Assembly (NCBI RefSeq): GCF_014212175.1
Contig: NZ_JACJVR010000019.1
Coordinates: 1-64,000 of the forward strand
Source: Cohnella xylanilytica
GTDB lineage: Bacteria > Bacillota > Bacilli > Paenibacillales > Paenibacillaceae
Length of the DNA: 64,000 bases
Direction of reading: 5' to 3'
The notes under the pieces are model-generated. The model saw only the letters and a program-made list of their open reading frames with translations, ran no database searches and was not told the DNA's origin. Of the stretch, positions 1 to 9,644 are shown in pieces. The translations under genes and the position numbers were made by a program. The stretch's first letter is position 1. Each line of letters begins with the position of its first letter.

Positions 1-312
1 TTTTCAAGGAACAAGTTCGTTGCTCTTGTATCGCTGCCCCGTCGCCGAAGCAGGAACTTTATCTTACCGCATTCGACATTCGTTTGCAACCCACAATGAT
101 TTCCAATCGGTTCGGAACGTATCCATTGTCGATTGCCGCGAGAGCGACGCGTTTTTGGTGCGAGAACTAATTTATCACGGGACAATACCTGAACGCAACA
201 GGTATTTTATTCCACATCTTTTCGCCGCGCTCGGTTCCCTCCCGGGACAAAATTCGGTAAAATCAAAAGGTAGCTCGCATTTGACTTCTATTAATGAAAG
301 GACAACTCCAAT
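1..312. other. Left-edge non-coding stretch upstream of fabV
   Basis: No supportable gene is seen. The one open frame starting here has no ribosome binding site and runs through the fabV start region. The stretch presumably carries the fabV promoter, but I could not pick a convincing -35/-10 pair. A weak AAAGGAC ribosome binding site lies shortly before the fabV ATG. Confidence 0.5.
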
Positions 313-1503
313 ATGATCATCCAACCGAAAACACGCGGCTTCATCTGCACGACCGCGCATCCGGAAGGCTGCGCCCGCCAAGTCCGTCGCCAGATCGATT
401 ACGTTCAGTCCAAGCCCTCCATCGCGGGTCCGAAGAACGTGCTCGTCGTCGGCGCTTCGACCGGCTACGGCCTCGCTTCCCGCATCGTCGCCTCCTTCGC
501 GGCGGGCGCCAACACGATCGGCGTCTACTTCGACAAGGCGGCGGAAGGCTCCCGCACCGCGACCGCGGGCTGGTACAACTCCGCCGCGTTCGAGCAGGCC
601 GCCCAGGAATCCGGCCGCAAGTCGTTCAGCGTCGTGGGCGACGCCTTCTCGGACGAGATCAAGGCGAAGACGATCGACCTGATCAAGACCGAGCTCGGCA
701 AGATCGACCTGGTCGTCTACAGCGTCGCTTCCCCTCGCCGCACGCACCCGAAGACGGGAGAGACGTTCTCCTCCGTCATCAAGCCGATCGGCCCCGCTTA
801 TTCCAACAAGACGGTCAACTTCCACACGGGCGAAGTAACGGTCGCGACTATCGAGCCGGCCACGGATGACGAAGTCCGGCAGACGATCGCCGTCATGGGC
901 GGCGAAGACTGGCAGATGTGGATCGACGCGCTCCGCGAAGCCGACGCCTTGAGCGAAGGCGCGACGACCGTCGCCTATTCGTACATAGGGCCGGAGATCA
1001 CGCACGCCGTCTACCGCGAAGGCACGATCGGACGCGCCAAGGACGATCTCGAGGCGACCGCGCTGCGCCTGAACGACCAGCTCGGCTCGATCGGCGGACG
1101 AGCCTTCGTCTCCGTCAACAAGGCGCTGGTGACGCAGTCCAGCTCCGCCATTCCGGTCGTCCCGCTCTACATCTCCGCCCTGTATAAGGTCATGAAGGAG
1201 AAGGGCATTCACGAAGGCTGCATCGAGCAAATGTACCGTCTGTTCTCCGAGCGGCTCTACGCCGCCGGCTCGACCCCCGTGGACGAGAAAGGCCGCGTCC
1301 GCCTCGACGATTGGGAGATGCGGGACGACGTCCAGGCCGAAGTCGACCGGATCTGGGCGCAGCTGTCCACGGACAACATCGACGAGCTGTCCGACATCGC
1401 CGGCTACCGCCGCGAGTTCTTCCAACTGTTCGGCTTCGAGACGGACGGCATCGATTACGAGGCCGACGCCAACCCGGAAGTCGAGATCCCGAATTTGCGA
1501 TAA
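313..1503 (+). CDS. fabV: FabV-type trans-2-enoyl-ACP/CoA reductase (NADH)
   Basis: Reduces the enoyl-ACP double bond in the last step of each fatty-acid elongation cycle, in the cytosol. The 396-residue length fits FabV, which is longer than FabI. The N-terminus MIIQPKTRGFICTTAHPEGC is characteristic of the family. The NAD(H)-binding loop VGASTGYG lies at residues 46-53. The catalytic Tyr-x8-Lys pair is visible in YREGTIGRAK (Y234, K243). The gene stands alone and is followed at once by a strong Rho-independent terminator. FabV enzymes are known to be poorly inhibited by triclosan, so this may be a second, resistant ENR isozyme. Whether a FabI also exists cannot be seen here. Confidence 0.95.
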   Translation: MIIQPKTRGFICTTAHPEGCARQVRRQIDYVQSKPSIAGPKNVLVVGASTGYGLASRIVASFAAGANTIGVYFDKAAEGSRTATAGWYNSAAFEQAAQESGRKSFSVVGDAFSDEIKAKTIDLIKTELGKIDLVVYSVASPRRTHPKTGETFSSVIKPIGPAYSNKTVNFHTGEVTVATIEPATDDEVRQTIAVMGGEDWQMWIDALREADALSEGATTVAYSYIGPEITHAVYREGTIGRAKDDLEATALRLNDQLGSIGGRAFVSVNKALVTQSSSAIPVVPLYISALYKVMKEKGIHEGCIEQMYRLFSERLYAAGSTPVDEKGRVRLDDWEMRDDVQAEVDRIWAQLSTDNIDELSDIAGYRREFFQLFGFETDGIDYEADANPEVEIPNLR

Positions 1504-1523
1504 GAGCTCCCTCATGAGCGAGA

Positions 1524-1570
1524 GAAGCCCGGAAGCGGCCGCGAGGCCGTCTCCGGGCTTCCTTTATTTT
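1524..1570 (+). terminator. Rho-independent terminator of fabV
   Basis: GAAGCCCGGA and TCCGGGCTTC form a 10-bp stem around a GC-rich loop, followed by CTTTATTTT. It lies 21 bp after the fabV stop codon and also separates fabV from the convergent HupE-like gene. Confidence 0.85.
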
Positions 1571-1583
1571 CGAACAGCTCCGC

Positions 1584-2768
1584 TTACATCAATCTCGTCA
1601 CGAACCAATAAAGCCCGATGAGCGCCACCAAGGAAGAAGCCGCATAATTGACGTACGCATAATTCCGCATCCTCCCCGCCCACCACAGCAGCGGCAGCAG
1701 GACGGCCAGCACGGCCAGTTGGCCGATCTCGACTCCCGCGTTGAACGAGAACAAGGTGAGCAGGAACCGGTCGCTCATCGCTCCCCGAAGCACCTGGGCG
1801 AAGCCGAAGCCGTGGATCAGACCGAAGCCCATGGCGACCGCCCATCTCCAACGAATCCTTTTCAACCAGATATTCTCGACCGCCACGTAGGCGATGCTCA
1901 GCGCGATGACCGGTTCGACGAACGAAGCCGGCAAATTGACGACTTCCAGCGCGGCGAGCGCGATCGTGACGCTGTGTCCGGCCGTGAACGCGGTCAGCAC
2001 CTTGACGTAATCCCACTTGCGCTGCTTGGCGAGGACGAGCGCCGCCACGAACAGCAGATGGTCCGTCCCCGTTAGAATGTGCTCGATGCCGACGCCGATA
2101 TACGTCCACATCGCGGCCAGCCAATCCGGCACCGTCACGGTCGTCCCCGACCGGCCCGCTTCGGCCGCCGCCAGGCTGCCCGAGAAGCCGTGGCTCTCGC
2201 GGGTGAAGACGAGATCCTTCGACGTCTCCCCGGCGCGGATCGTCGCGTAGTTCTGGTGCTTCGGGTCTTCTTCATAGAAAAAACGATAATCGATCGAATA
2301 CGTCTCCGAGCCTTCGGGGAGGTCGTAGTCCAGCTTCATGCGCAAATACGGCGCCCCGCTTCTCTCCTCCATCGAGATGCCGCCGATCGCCGGCGTCAGC
2401 TCCTGATCCCCTCCCTGCACGGTTAACGATTCGGAGACGAGAGGTCTCAGCTCCTCTTCCGTCCAGGCCGCTTCCCCCGACGGGGCGGAGGAAGCCGGGA
2501 CGCTCGAGTCGATGACGAAGACTCCGCCCGAACGCATGTCCATCCACTGCGCCACCTCGCGCGGGTCCAGATAGAGCTCGTAGACCATCTCGCGGCCTTG
2601 CAGCTCGATATCCGAATACCCGAACGTGTTCAGATGGGCGGAAGCCCGCTGCGGGGCCTGCGTCAAGCCGAACGCGAAGACGAGCAGCAGGGACAACGCC
2701 AGAGCCCGGCGGGCCAGGCGAGATGCGTATAAGGAACGTCGGGCCGATTCGAACCTGTACTTGAACAT
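1584..2768 (-). CDS. HupE/UreJ-family membrane protein
   Basis: A 394-residue exported membrane protein. An N-terminal signal sequence (about residues 20-42) leads to an extracytoplasmic domain of about 160 residues, then a multi-helix membrane domain. The membrane domain carries the histidine motifs of the HupE/UreJ_2 family: GIEHILTGTDHLLF near 226, TAGHSVT near 264 and GLIHGFGFA near 319. Family members are thought to move nickel or cobalt, but no urease or hydrogenase genes are nearby, so the substrate is open. The ATG at 2768 is preceded by GAGAGG. The open frame continues far upstream without a start signal, and that part is the antisense shadow of the SLH gene. Confidence 0.8.
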   Translation of the reverse strand: MFKYRFESARRSLYASRLARRALALSLLLVFAFGLTQAPQRASAHLNTFGYSDIELQGREMVYELYLDPREVAQWMDMRSGGVFVIDSSVPASSAPSGEAAWTEEELRPLVSESLTVQGGDQELTPAIGGISMEERSGAPYLRMKLDYDLPEGSETYSIDYRFFYEEDPKHQNYATIRAGETSKDLVFTRESHGFSGSLAAAEAGRSGTTVTVPDWLAAMWTYIGVGIEHILTGTDHLLFVAALVLAKQRKWDYVKVLTAFTAGHSVTIALAALEVVNLPASFVEPVIALSIAYVAVENIWLKRIRWRWAVAMGFGLIHGFGFAQVLRGAMSDRFLLTLFSFNAGVEIGQLAVLAVLLPLLWWAGRMRNYAYVNYAASSLVALIGLYWFVTRLM

Positions 2769-2804
2769 AGACTCAGATCCTCTCCATGGTCGGCGTCCCG
2801 GGAA

Positions 2805-2846
2805 GAAGAGTCCCGGCGAGGCGGGCGGGCCGGGCTGGGACTCTTC
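2805..2846 (-). terminator. Hairpin between the SLH surface-protein gene and the HupE-like gene
   Basis: Perfect 10-bp arms GAAGAGTCCC and GGGACTCTTC enclose a C-rich loop just after the stop of the SLH gene on the minus strand. The following T-run is poor (TTCTTCCC), so it may be a weak terminator or a processing site that lowers read-through into the HupE-like gene. Confidence 0.5.
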
Positions 2847-2863
2847 CGCGGGGCGAATATCGA

Positions 2864-5800
2864 TTAAGCTTGCGGATTCAATTGGCGAAGCAATTCGTAA
2901 ACGACCTTGGCGCTCTCCGCGCGGGTCGCTTGATCCTGCGGAGCGAACCGGTTGTTGTCCTTGCCGGTCATGATGCCCGCCGCGTACGCCTTGGCGACCG
3001 CTTCCTCGGCCCAGGAGCCGATGTGCCCGCCGTCCGCGAACGAAGGAACGCTGCCGGCCGGGATCGCTCCCTTGCGGAGTTCTACAGCGCGCACGATCAG
3101 AACGGCCATCTCTTGGCGCGAGATGCGCGCGTTCGGAGCGAAGCGGTTCGAATCGAGACCGGTCGCGAGTCCCGCTGCCGCGGCCGCGGAGACGGCGGAA
3201 GCGTACCAGCTGTCCGCCGGAACGTCGGAGAACGACGCTCCTCCGGACGCGGCCGGAAGATCGAGCGCGCGGACGAGCAGCGAGACGAACTCCGCCCGGG
3301 TGGTCGGCTGCGTCGCACCGAACGAGGTCTCGTTCATGCCGCTGACGATTCCCTTGAAGCTCAGCTCCTGCACGTAATCGTAAGCCCAGTTGCCTTCGGC
3401 CAAGTCCCCGTAAGGCTTCCGGTAAGCCAGCACGGCGTATGGGCCCGGGCCGTCGACGGTCGCCTTGTAGGCTCCGTTCTTGTACTCGCCGCCGATCCAG
3501 GTCGCGCCGCCGTTCGCGTCGATGCGGTAGATGCCGGCGAGCCGGGCGTTGCGAACCGAGCCGGCCGCCAGCTCGATCGCGATCGGCTTCGCGAAGGCGA
3601 TCGAAGATACCGTGCCGGAAGCGTCCGCTTGGCCGACCGTCAGGTTCAGCGAGGAGCCGGCCGCGGTCAGGTTCGCCGCGAGCTTGCCGCTCGCCGCCGA
3701 AGCGGCTTGCGCGACCGTCGCCGCGGGCACGGCGTCCGCGGACACGATAAGCTTGCTGCCGCCGGCGACAAGTCCGGCCAGCGCTTGCAGATCCGCGCCC
3801 GACAGGGCAACCGTAGAGCCGTCCGGCTTCTTCAGCAGCGCGCCGCGGTCGCCGAGCTTGGCGAGCGCGTCCGCGGAGAGCGACACCGCCGTCGCGTCCG
3901 AGGCGATCTCGATCGCCGCGGGGCCGCTTCCTTCCGGAATCGAGCTTGCCGGAACGTCCTGAATCTTCGCCGGCTTCGTGCCCGTGCCCGGGTTGGATGC
4001 GCCCGGATCCGAAGTTCCCGGGTTCGACGGGCCCGGATCGGACGTGCCCGGGCTCGAGCCGGAGTTCTTCGTTCCCGTCGAGAAGCGCGAGACGTCGGAA
4101 GCGGCGGTCCCTTCGTTGGCGTCGCTCGCTACCGCATACCAGAAGTAAGACGAGTTGGCCGCCAGATTGGACCATTTGACGGTGGCCGTATCCCCGCTTT
4201 TCACGTTGCTCTTCTTGCCGATCTCCTTCGTTCCGTAGACGTTCACGCCGGTGTAGTCGGTCGCGACCCGCTTGCTCGGGTTCTGCGTCTTGTAAGGCAG
4301 GTCGAAGTCGTCCTTGCCCGCTTCCTCGAAGTAGTTGTAGTCGTCCAGGTACGCGGAATACGTGCTGACGTGAATCTTGCCTTCCGCGAGATTGAACTCG
4401 AGGAACCGCATGTAGCCTTGTCCGCCTTGGGGACCGGATTGGTAATCCGCCAGCATCTCGATGACGGTGCGCTCCCCGACATGCTTCACGTTGTACGCGA
4501 CGCCGTGCAAGTGGCCGCACAGCACCATCTGCACGTTGTCGTTCTTCGCGACGATCTCGTTCCAGATCATCTCGCCTTGGCCGGAGTAAGCGCCGCTCGG
4601 GGAGATGTATTCGTGGGTGGCGATGATCGCGTAGCGGTTCGGGTACTTCTTCAGCACCTCGTTCGCCCACTTGACCGTCTCGTCCTGGATGTTCCACCCC
4701 AGGTACAGGATGATGAAGTCCTGACCTTTGACGGACAGCAGATCGTAGTGGTCGCGGTTGTTGTTCAAGTCGTCGCCGTAGGTCGGCTGATTCTCGAACC
4801 GGTCGCGGCCGAAGTACTTCCAGTACTCCGAGTAGTTCGCGTCGTCGTGATGAACGTCATGGTTGCCCGCCACGACGCCGTACGGAATGCCGGCCTGCTC
4901 CAAATGCTTGAAGCTGTCGCTCGCTACCTTCCATTCGTCCGGACGGTCCCAGTCGTCGACGAGGTCGCCGGTATGAATCGAGTAGGCGATCTTCTTCTCG
5001 TCCTTCATGTCGGCGATGTACTTCATTTCCTTATCGAAAATCTCGGGATACGAGTCCGCGTAATATTGCGTATCGCTCGCCCAGGCGAACGTGAAGTCGA
5101 CGCCGTCGCCGGACGTCGGAACCAGGTCCTGGATGAGGACGTGGATCGTCTTGTCCTTCACCATGTCCGCCGCGCTTACCTTGGCCGCCAGACGGAAGTC
5201 CTTGTCGCCGACGCCGGAAGCCGCGGCCACCCACTTCTTCGTATTGAAATTCCACGTGTACATCGTCACTTGCCGATCCGGCAGCGAATGGCCTTCCCAG
5301 ACAACCTCGACTTCCGCGACCGCCTGCGGTTCCTGATTCAGCTTGAACTCGTACCGCTGGTAAGGGAACAGGCCTTCCGCGTCGGTGACGTAGTAGGAGC
5401 CGTCCTTCTTCGCCGTCTGGGCGATCGCTTCCGCCGCGAACGCCGTCTCGCCTTCCGGGTTCAGCTCAAGCGGAGGTTCACGGTCCGTCGAGTTCGAGAA
5501 CGCCTTGATGTCCGACTTCTCGTTGAAGTCGTAGCGGTAAGCCTGGCGGAACGAGACGTTCAGCGGATCGCCGTTCGGATCGGCGACCTTGACGCTCAGG
5601 CTCGCGCTGCGGTCCACGTTCGCGGCATCGTCGACGGGCGCCACGACGACCGGCTTGTCCGGATGCTCGCCGGCGGTCTTGAACGTCGCGGAGCGAACCG
5701 TCTCGTTGCCCGCGTTGTCCTTGGCCTTCACCTCGAAGACGTGTTCTCCGTCCGCCAGTTGTACGGCTTTGATCTGCGCGGGGAGCGTCAGTTCCATGCC

Positions 5801-8800
5801 ATCCAGAGCGGCGGTGACCGAAGCGACGCCGGACGTCGCGTCCTTCGCCGTCGCGTTCAGGGAGATCGTCCCGCGGTACAGCTTGCCGTCTTCGACGGAG
5901 AACGATTCGATCGCCGGAGCGGTATTGTCCACGATCGCCTTGACGGATGCCTTCGCGTCCGCTCCCGCGAACACCTCGAAGACGTGCTCGCCGTCCGCCA
6001 GCTTCGTCGTGTCCACCGCGCCCGAGACGCCGTGGAAGACGCCGTCCGGCAGAACCACGGTCAGCTCCAGGTATTCGAAGTAGCCCGAGCTGTCGCCTAC
6101 CTTCTGCCGTTCGATCGGATCGACCGCCGTGAACGCGTCGGCGTTCAGCGCCTTGCCGCGGGCCGACGCGATCGGCTGATTCGTCCCGTCGCCGAGCAGG
6201 ATCCGGATGTTCTCGATGCGGTAGTCATCGTTATTGCCTTCCGTATCCAGCGGGGACTTCCCGTTGCCGGCGGTGATCAGAAGCTTGTTCTCTCCGGGCT
6301 TCAGGAACTTCTTCGGAATGGCGACGAACTTCGGATCCAGGTTGGTCGCGTCCGGCAGATAGGTCGCCAGCTCGCCGTTCACGATGACCCCGTTCTTGAA
6401 CGACTTCTGCATGTCGTCCGCCGCGAAGGCCAGATAGACGTCCTCGCTGAGCGCCTTCCCGGCCGGAACGGCTTGTCCGTCCGCCGTCAGGGCCAGCGTC
6501 CGTCCCGCTTCCGCCGCGTTGCCTTGCAGCGTCGCGGTTCCCTTCAGGAAGCTGCCCGGCGCCAGGTCCAGCCACAGGGCTCCCTTCGGCTCGTAAGCGA
6601 GCTTATACGCCGCCGCTCCGCCGTCCGTCGTGCGGACGACGTTGCGTCCGTCCGTCGCTTCGATGTAATAATCCACGGCTTCCGCGCCGAGCAGCAGTTC
6701 CTTCGGAACCGTGCCCGCGTACTCGTCCGGCTTCGCCGCGGAACGGACGAGGTTCGCTTCGCGGTAATCCGCGTCGGACGCTCTCTTGTACATCAAGGAG
6801 ACCCGCTTGACGGAGACGTCGTCCGTCACCTTCGCCTTGACCGTCAAATCGCCGAACGGCTGCGTTCCGGAGGCCGGCTGGAACTCGATAACCGGCTTCG
6901 CCTTATCCTCCGGGGCGGGAACGGGCGCTTCCGGCACTTGGCCTTCCAGCACGACTCCCGGCGTCGCGGTCTGGCCCGCGGACCGCTTGTACATCCGGTT
7001 CGTGCCGTCCTTCGGGTATTCGTACACGACGCTCTTGCCGTCGTCGTTCACTTCGTCCAGGCCGACGTTGTACCAAGCCTGCGAGACGGCGCCGCGGGCA
7101 TGATCGACCGGGGACTCGGCGTCCGGCGCGATCAGAATGCGTCCCTCCGCGCTGTTCGACATCCCGATGGAGTACAGCGAGACGACCTTCGTCTCCGGAA
7201 GATTCGTCTTCCAGTGGGCATTGAAGTCCGATACCGGCTTGCCGGCCGTCAGGTTGGATTGCACCCACACGACGGCGGTCCCTTGGGACGGCACCGTCAG
7301 ATCGTCCGCGATATCCCAGCGGATGGTGCTTCCGTGATAGAACTCGTATACGAGCTGATAGTCTCTCAGATTCGCGCTCTCGGTCGAGTTGTTGTACACC
7401 TCGACGTATTCGTAGGCGTCGCTTCCCTTGTTGTCCGGCACGAGCTCCGTGATGAGCAGCCCCGGCACCGAGGAGCCGGCCGATTGGAACACGCGCACGT
7501 CGTAAGGCTCGCCGCCCGACGCGGGAAGAGTCGCGACGTTCGTGCCATCCGTCGCCTCCAGGTAATAGTAGAGATGCTGAGCGTCCTTTAGCGCTTCGGC
7601 CGGGATGACCGCTTCGAAGCGGTTGGCCTCTCCCGCCGCCATCTTGACGGAAGCGTACTCGCTCGTCTTGTCCGTCCGATAGAACAAGCGGGCTTCCCGG
7701 ACGCCCTTGTCGTCGAGAACCGTCGCTTCGATCGTCAGGTCCTTGACCATCGTCGAACCGGCCGCCTGCGCGTGCACGATGACCGGGGAGACGAAGTCGT
7801 CCGGGAGCGCGACGGGCGCGGCCGGCGTCTGCTCGGGGAGAAGCTTGCCCGGCGTCGGAGGAACCTTGCTCGCGAGCTTCGTCATCAGGACGCCGCCGTT
7901 CTCGTCCGCCTTGTACGTGACGCCGGTGTTGTTCAGGTCGTCGGCGTTGTTGCCCGACACGTTGTATTGGGCGGAGACGACCGTCTCGCCCGACTTGGCG
8001 ACGATCGAGACGGTGCGTCCCGGACCGTTCTCCAGGTTGCCGGAGCCGGTGAAGTAGGCCATGTCGTCGTCCGTCAGCGCCGGAGACGCCTTGTAGGCCT
8101 CGTTGAACTTGGCTGCCGTTCCGTTGGCGTCGTCGGCGTAGGCGCGGATCACCATCGTCTGGCCCGGCCGGATCGTCTTGTCGTCCTTGAATTCCCACGT
8201 CTGGACCGTCTTGTTGCTAAGGTCGGCGTAATTGATATTGTAATATTGGAGCGGTACGGGCTTGTCCCCGTTGTTGTAGATCTCGATGTACTCCCAGGAG
8301 TTGACGTCCCCTCCGTTCACGTTCGGGCTGTTGAACACGATCTCGGAGATGAGCAGATACGGTCCCTTGCCCGTCGGTTCCGGGCTCGCGGTAGGCTCCG
8401 GACTTGCCGTAGGCTCCGGGCTCGCGGTAGGCTCGGGACTCGCGGTCGGTTCCGGGCTTGCGGTGGGCTCGGGGCTCGAAGTCGGCTCCGGGCTCGCCGT
8501 CGGTTCCGGACTCGCCGTCGGCTCGGGGCTCTGCGTCGGCTCCGGGTCCGGCCCCGGCACGGAAGCCGGAGGCACCTGTCCGTCCAGCAGGCTGCCCGGA
8601 GTCGGCGCCTGCTTCGCCGCCAGCTTCTTCATCGCCGCGCCGCCGGCCGGATCGTACGCGTACGTCACGCCCTTCCCGTTGGAGTCGTCCCCGTTCTCGG
8701 TCGAGTTGATCGCGGCGTCGTTGTACCTCGCGGACACGATCGCGGCGTCGTCCGACGCCCGGCGGACCGACACCGTGTACGTTCCCGTGTTCGGCAGGTT

Positions 8801-9301
8801 GCCGCCGCCGGATTGGTCCATCGTCGCGACCTGGTCTTCGGAGAGCGACGTCCCGTAGGCGGTATTGAACAAGTCGAGGCCGTTGATGACGGCATCGTCG
8901 ACGGGAACGGCATTGCCCGCTCCTCCTTTGACGTCCTTGCTGACGCCCCTCACCACGACCGTCTGGCCAGGCTGGATCGTCTTGCCGGCTTGGATCGGCC
9001 ACTTGTAATTCGTTCCGCTATTGTAATTCTCGCGGTAAATGTAGTAATCGCCCAGCGATACGGGCTCGGAGCCGCTGTTGTAAATCTCGACGTACTCCCA
9101 GGCGCCGACGTCCCCTACCGTGTTGCCGTCCTTCACGACGGCGCTGTAGTTCACGGAATTGAAGACGATCTCCGTAATCATCAGCTCCGGATAGGCGACG
9201 GCCTCGGCCGAGGCGAACTTCGCCGCGCCCGGCAGGCCGGAAGCGGCAAGCGAGATCGCCAGCAACCCCGAGACGACCCGGCTGGCCTTCCTTCCCATCA
9301 T
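2864..9301 (-). CDS. Giant S-layer-anchored surface protein with lamin-tail domains and a metallophosphoesterase
   Basis: About 2145 residues, exported. The chosen start is the ATG at 9301, because GGGAG sits 7 nt upstream and a clean signal peptide follows (MMGRKASRVVSGLLAISLAA). Order of parts: lamin-tail-like domain (about 35-245); Pro/Glu/Thr/Ser linker built of PEPTAS units (about 250-310); second lamin-tail-like domain (310-490); Ig-like stretch; third lamin-tail-like domain (610-785); further beta-rich regions; calcineurin-type metallophosphoesterase (about 1400-1665); fibronectin-like segment; PGTSDPGPSNPG linker; three SLH repeats (about 1957-2145). The metal-binding phosphoesterase motifs are all present: SDTQYY, HTGDLVDD, AGNHDVHH, ATHEYIS and CGHLHG. 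SLH repeats bind pyruvylated wall polymers, so the enzyme should sit on the cell surface. The substrate is unknown. Confidence 0.88.
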   Translation of the reverse strand: MMGRKASRVVSGLLAISLAASGLPGAAKFASAEAVAYPELMITEIVFNSVNYSAVVKDGNTVGDVGAWEYVEIYNSGSEPVSLGDYYIYRENYNSGTNYKWPIQAGKTIQPGQTVVVRGVSKDVKGGAGNAVPVDDAVINGLDLFNTAYGTSLSEDQVATMDQSGGGNLPNTGTYTVSVRRASDDAAIVSARYNDAAINSTENGDDSNGKGVTYAYDPAGGAAMKKLAAKQAPTPGSLLDGQVPPASVPGPDPEPTQSPEPTASPEPTASPEPTSSPEPTASPEPTASPEPTASPEPTASPEPTASPEPTGKGPYLLISEIVFNSPNVNGGDVNSWEYIEIYNNGDKPVPLQYYNINYADLSNKTVQTWEFKDDKTIRPGQTMVIRAYADDANGTAAKFNEAYKASPALTDDDMAYFTGSGNLENGPGRTVSIVAKSGETVVSAQYNVSGNNADDLNNTGVTYKADENGGVLMTKLASKVPPTPGKLLPEQTPAAPVALPDDFVSPVIVHAQAAGSTMVKDLTIEATVLDDKGVREARLFYRTDKTSEYASVKMAAGEANRFEAVIPAEALKDAQHLYYYLEATDGTNVATLPASGGEPYDVRVFQSAGSSVPGLLITELVPDNKGSDAYEYVEVYNNSTESANLRDYQLVYEFYHGSTIRWDIADDLTVPSQGTAVVWVQSNLTAGKPVSDFNAHWKTNLPETKVVSLYSIGMSNSAEGRILIAPDAESPVDHARGAVSQAWYNVGLDEVNDDGKSVVYEYPKDGTNRMYKRSAGQTATPGVVLEGQVPEAPVPAPEDKAKPVIEFQPASGTQPFGDLTVKAKVTDDVSVKRVSLMYKRASDADYREANLVRSAAKPDEYAGTVPKELLLGAEAVDYYIEATDGRNVVRTTDGGAAAYKLAYEPKGALWLDLAPGSFLKGTATLQGNAAEAGRTLALTADGQAVPAGKALSEDVYLAFAADDMQKSFKNGVIVNGELATYLPDATNLDPKFVAIPKKFLKPGENKLLITAGNGKSPLDTEGNNDDYRIENIRILLGDGTNQPIASARGKALNADAFTAVDPIERQKVGDSSGYFEYLELTVVLPDGVFHGVSGAVDTTKLADGEHVFEVFAGADAKASVKAIVDNTAPAIESFSVEDGKLYRGTISLNATAKDATSGVASVTAALDGMELTLPAQIKAVQLADGEHVFEVKAKDNAGNETVRSATFKTAGEHPDKPVVVAPVDDAANVDRSASLSVKVADPNGDPLNVSFRQAYRYDFNEKSDIKAFSNSTDREPPLELNPEGETAFAAEAIAQTAKKDGSYYVTDAEGLFPYQRYEFKLNQEPQAVAEVEVVWEGHSLPDRQVTMYTWNFNTKKWVAAASGVGDKDFRLAAKVSAADMVKDKTIHVLIQDLVPTSGDGVDFTFAWASDTQYYADSYPEIFDKEMKYIADMKDEKKIAYSIHTGDLVDDWDRPDEWKVASDSFKHLEQAGIPYGVVAGNHDVHHDDANYSEYWKYFGRDRFENQPTYGDDLNNNRDHYDLLSVKGQDFIILYLGWNIQDETVKWANEVLKKYPNRYAIIATHEYISPSGAYSGQGEMIWNEIVAKNDNVQMVLCGHLHGVAYNVKHVGERTVIEMLADYQSGPQGGQGYMRFLEFNLAEGKIHVSTYSAYLDDYNYFEEAGKDDFDLPYKTQNPSKRVATDYTGVNVYGTKEIGKKSNVKSGDTATVKWSNLAANSSYFWYAVASDANEGTAASDVSRFSTGTKNSGSSPGTSDPGPSNPGTSDPGASNPGTGTKPAKIQDVPASSIPEGSGPAAIEIASDATAVSLSADALAKLGDRGALLKKPDGSTVALSGADLQALAGLVAGGSKLIVSADAVPAATVAQAASAASGKLAANLTAAGSSLNLTVGQADASGTVSSIAFAKPIAIELAAGSVRNARLAGIYRIDANGGATWIGGEYKNGAYKATVDGPGPYAVLAYRKPYGDLAEGNWAYDYVQELSFKGIVSGMNETSFGATQPTTRAEFVSLLVRALDLPAASGGASFSDVPADSWYASAVSAAAAAGLATGLDSNRFAPNARISRQEMAVLIVRAVELRKGAIPAGSVPSFADGGHIGSWAEEAVAKAYAAGIMTGKDNNRFAPQDQATRAESAKVVYELLRQLNPQA

Positions 9302-9530
9302 TTTCATTCTCCCATTCATCTCCCGCATAACGTAATAGGAACCGCGGACCAAGCATGGAGCCGACATGGAGCCAGACGCGGACCAAGCGTGGACCAAGCC
9401 GATCATAAACCGGGAGAAGCGGGATGCCTATTGACATGTTATTCGATCTGTCGCCTTTATTTAGCCGGATTCGCGATTCGCCCGAATCTCATAAATATCG
9501 TCAGCAATCTAAAAGGATGACAACCGTTCC

Positions 9531-9584
9531 TTAACGCTGCGATGACGTTCCTCTAACGCCCGGCTAACGTTCATGGCCTATGAT
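9531..9584 (+). promoter_or_regulatory. Four 11-bp direct repeats next to a TATGAT -10 box
   Basis: TTAACG, ATGACG, CTAACG and CTAACG start at 9531, 9542, 9553 and 9564, an exact 11-bp period. A TATGAT hexamer follows at 9579-9584 with no good -35. One-turn direct repeats just upstream of a -10 box are the layout used by OmpR/PhoB-family response regulators; the B. subtilis PhoP box is repeated TTAACA-like hexamers. The promoter points at the AraC gene starting at 9645. Confidence 0.5.
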
Positions 9585-9644
9585 AGATTCTGAATGCCCT
9601 CTGCTATCGCTCGCGCATCGGTCATCGAAAGGGGTTGCGGATTC

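Noticed and set aside
1-200. Remnant of an rRNA operon flank
   Set aside because: The composition recalls spacer DNA near rRNA genes in Paenibacillaceae, but no rRNA or tRNA sequence can be recognised in the window.
20-316. Possible 98-codon gene at the left edge
   Set aside because: No ribosome binding site, no recognisable motif, and it runs through the fabV leader and start.
2769-4697. N-terminal extension of the HupE-like protein by more than 600 residues
   Set aside because: The extension is antisense-frame composition opposite codons of the SLH gene on the same strand; a clear signal peptide and ribosome binding site mark the ATG at 2768.
2786-7591. Long plus-strand open frame (about 1600 codons) opposite the SLH protein gene
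   Set aside because: Arg/Val/Leu-rich shadow typical of the antisense strand of GC-rich genes; no start signal and no recognisable domain.
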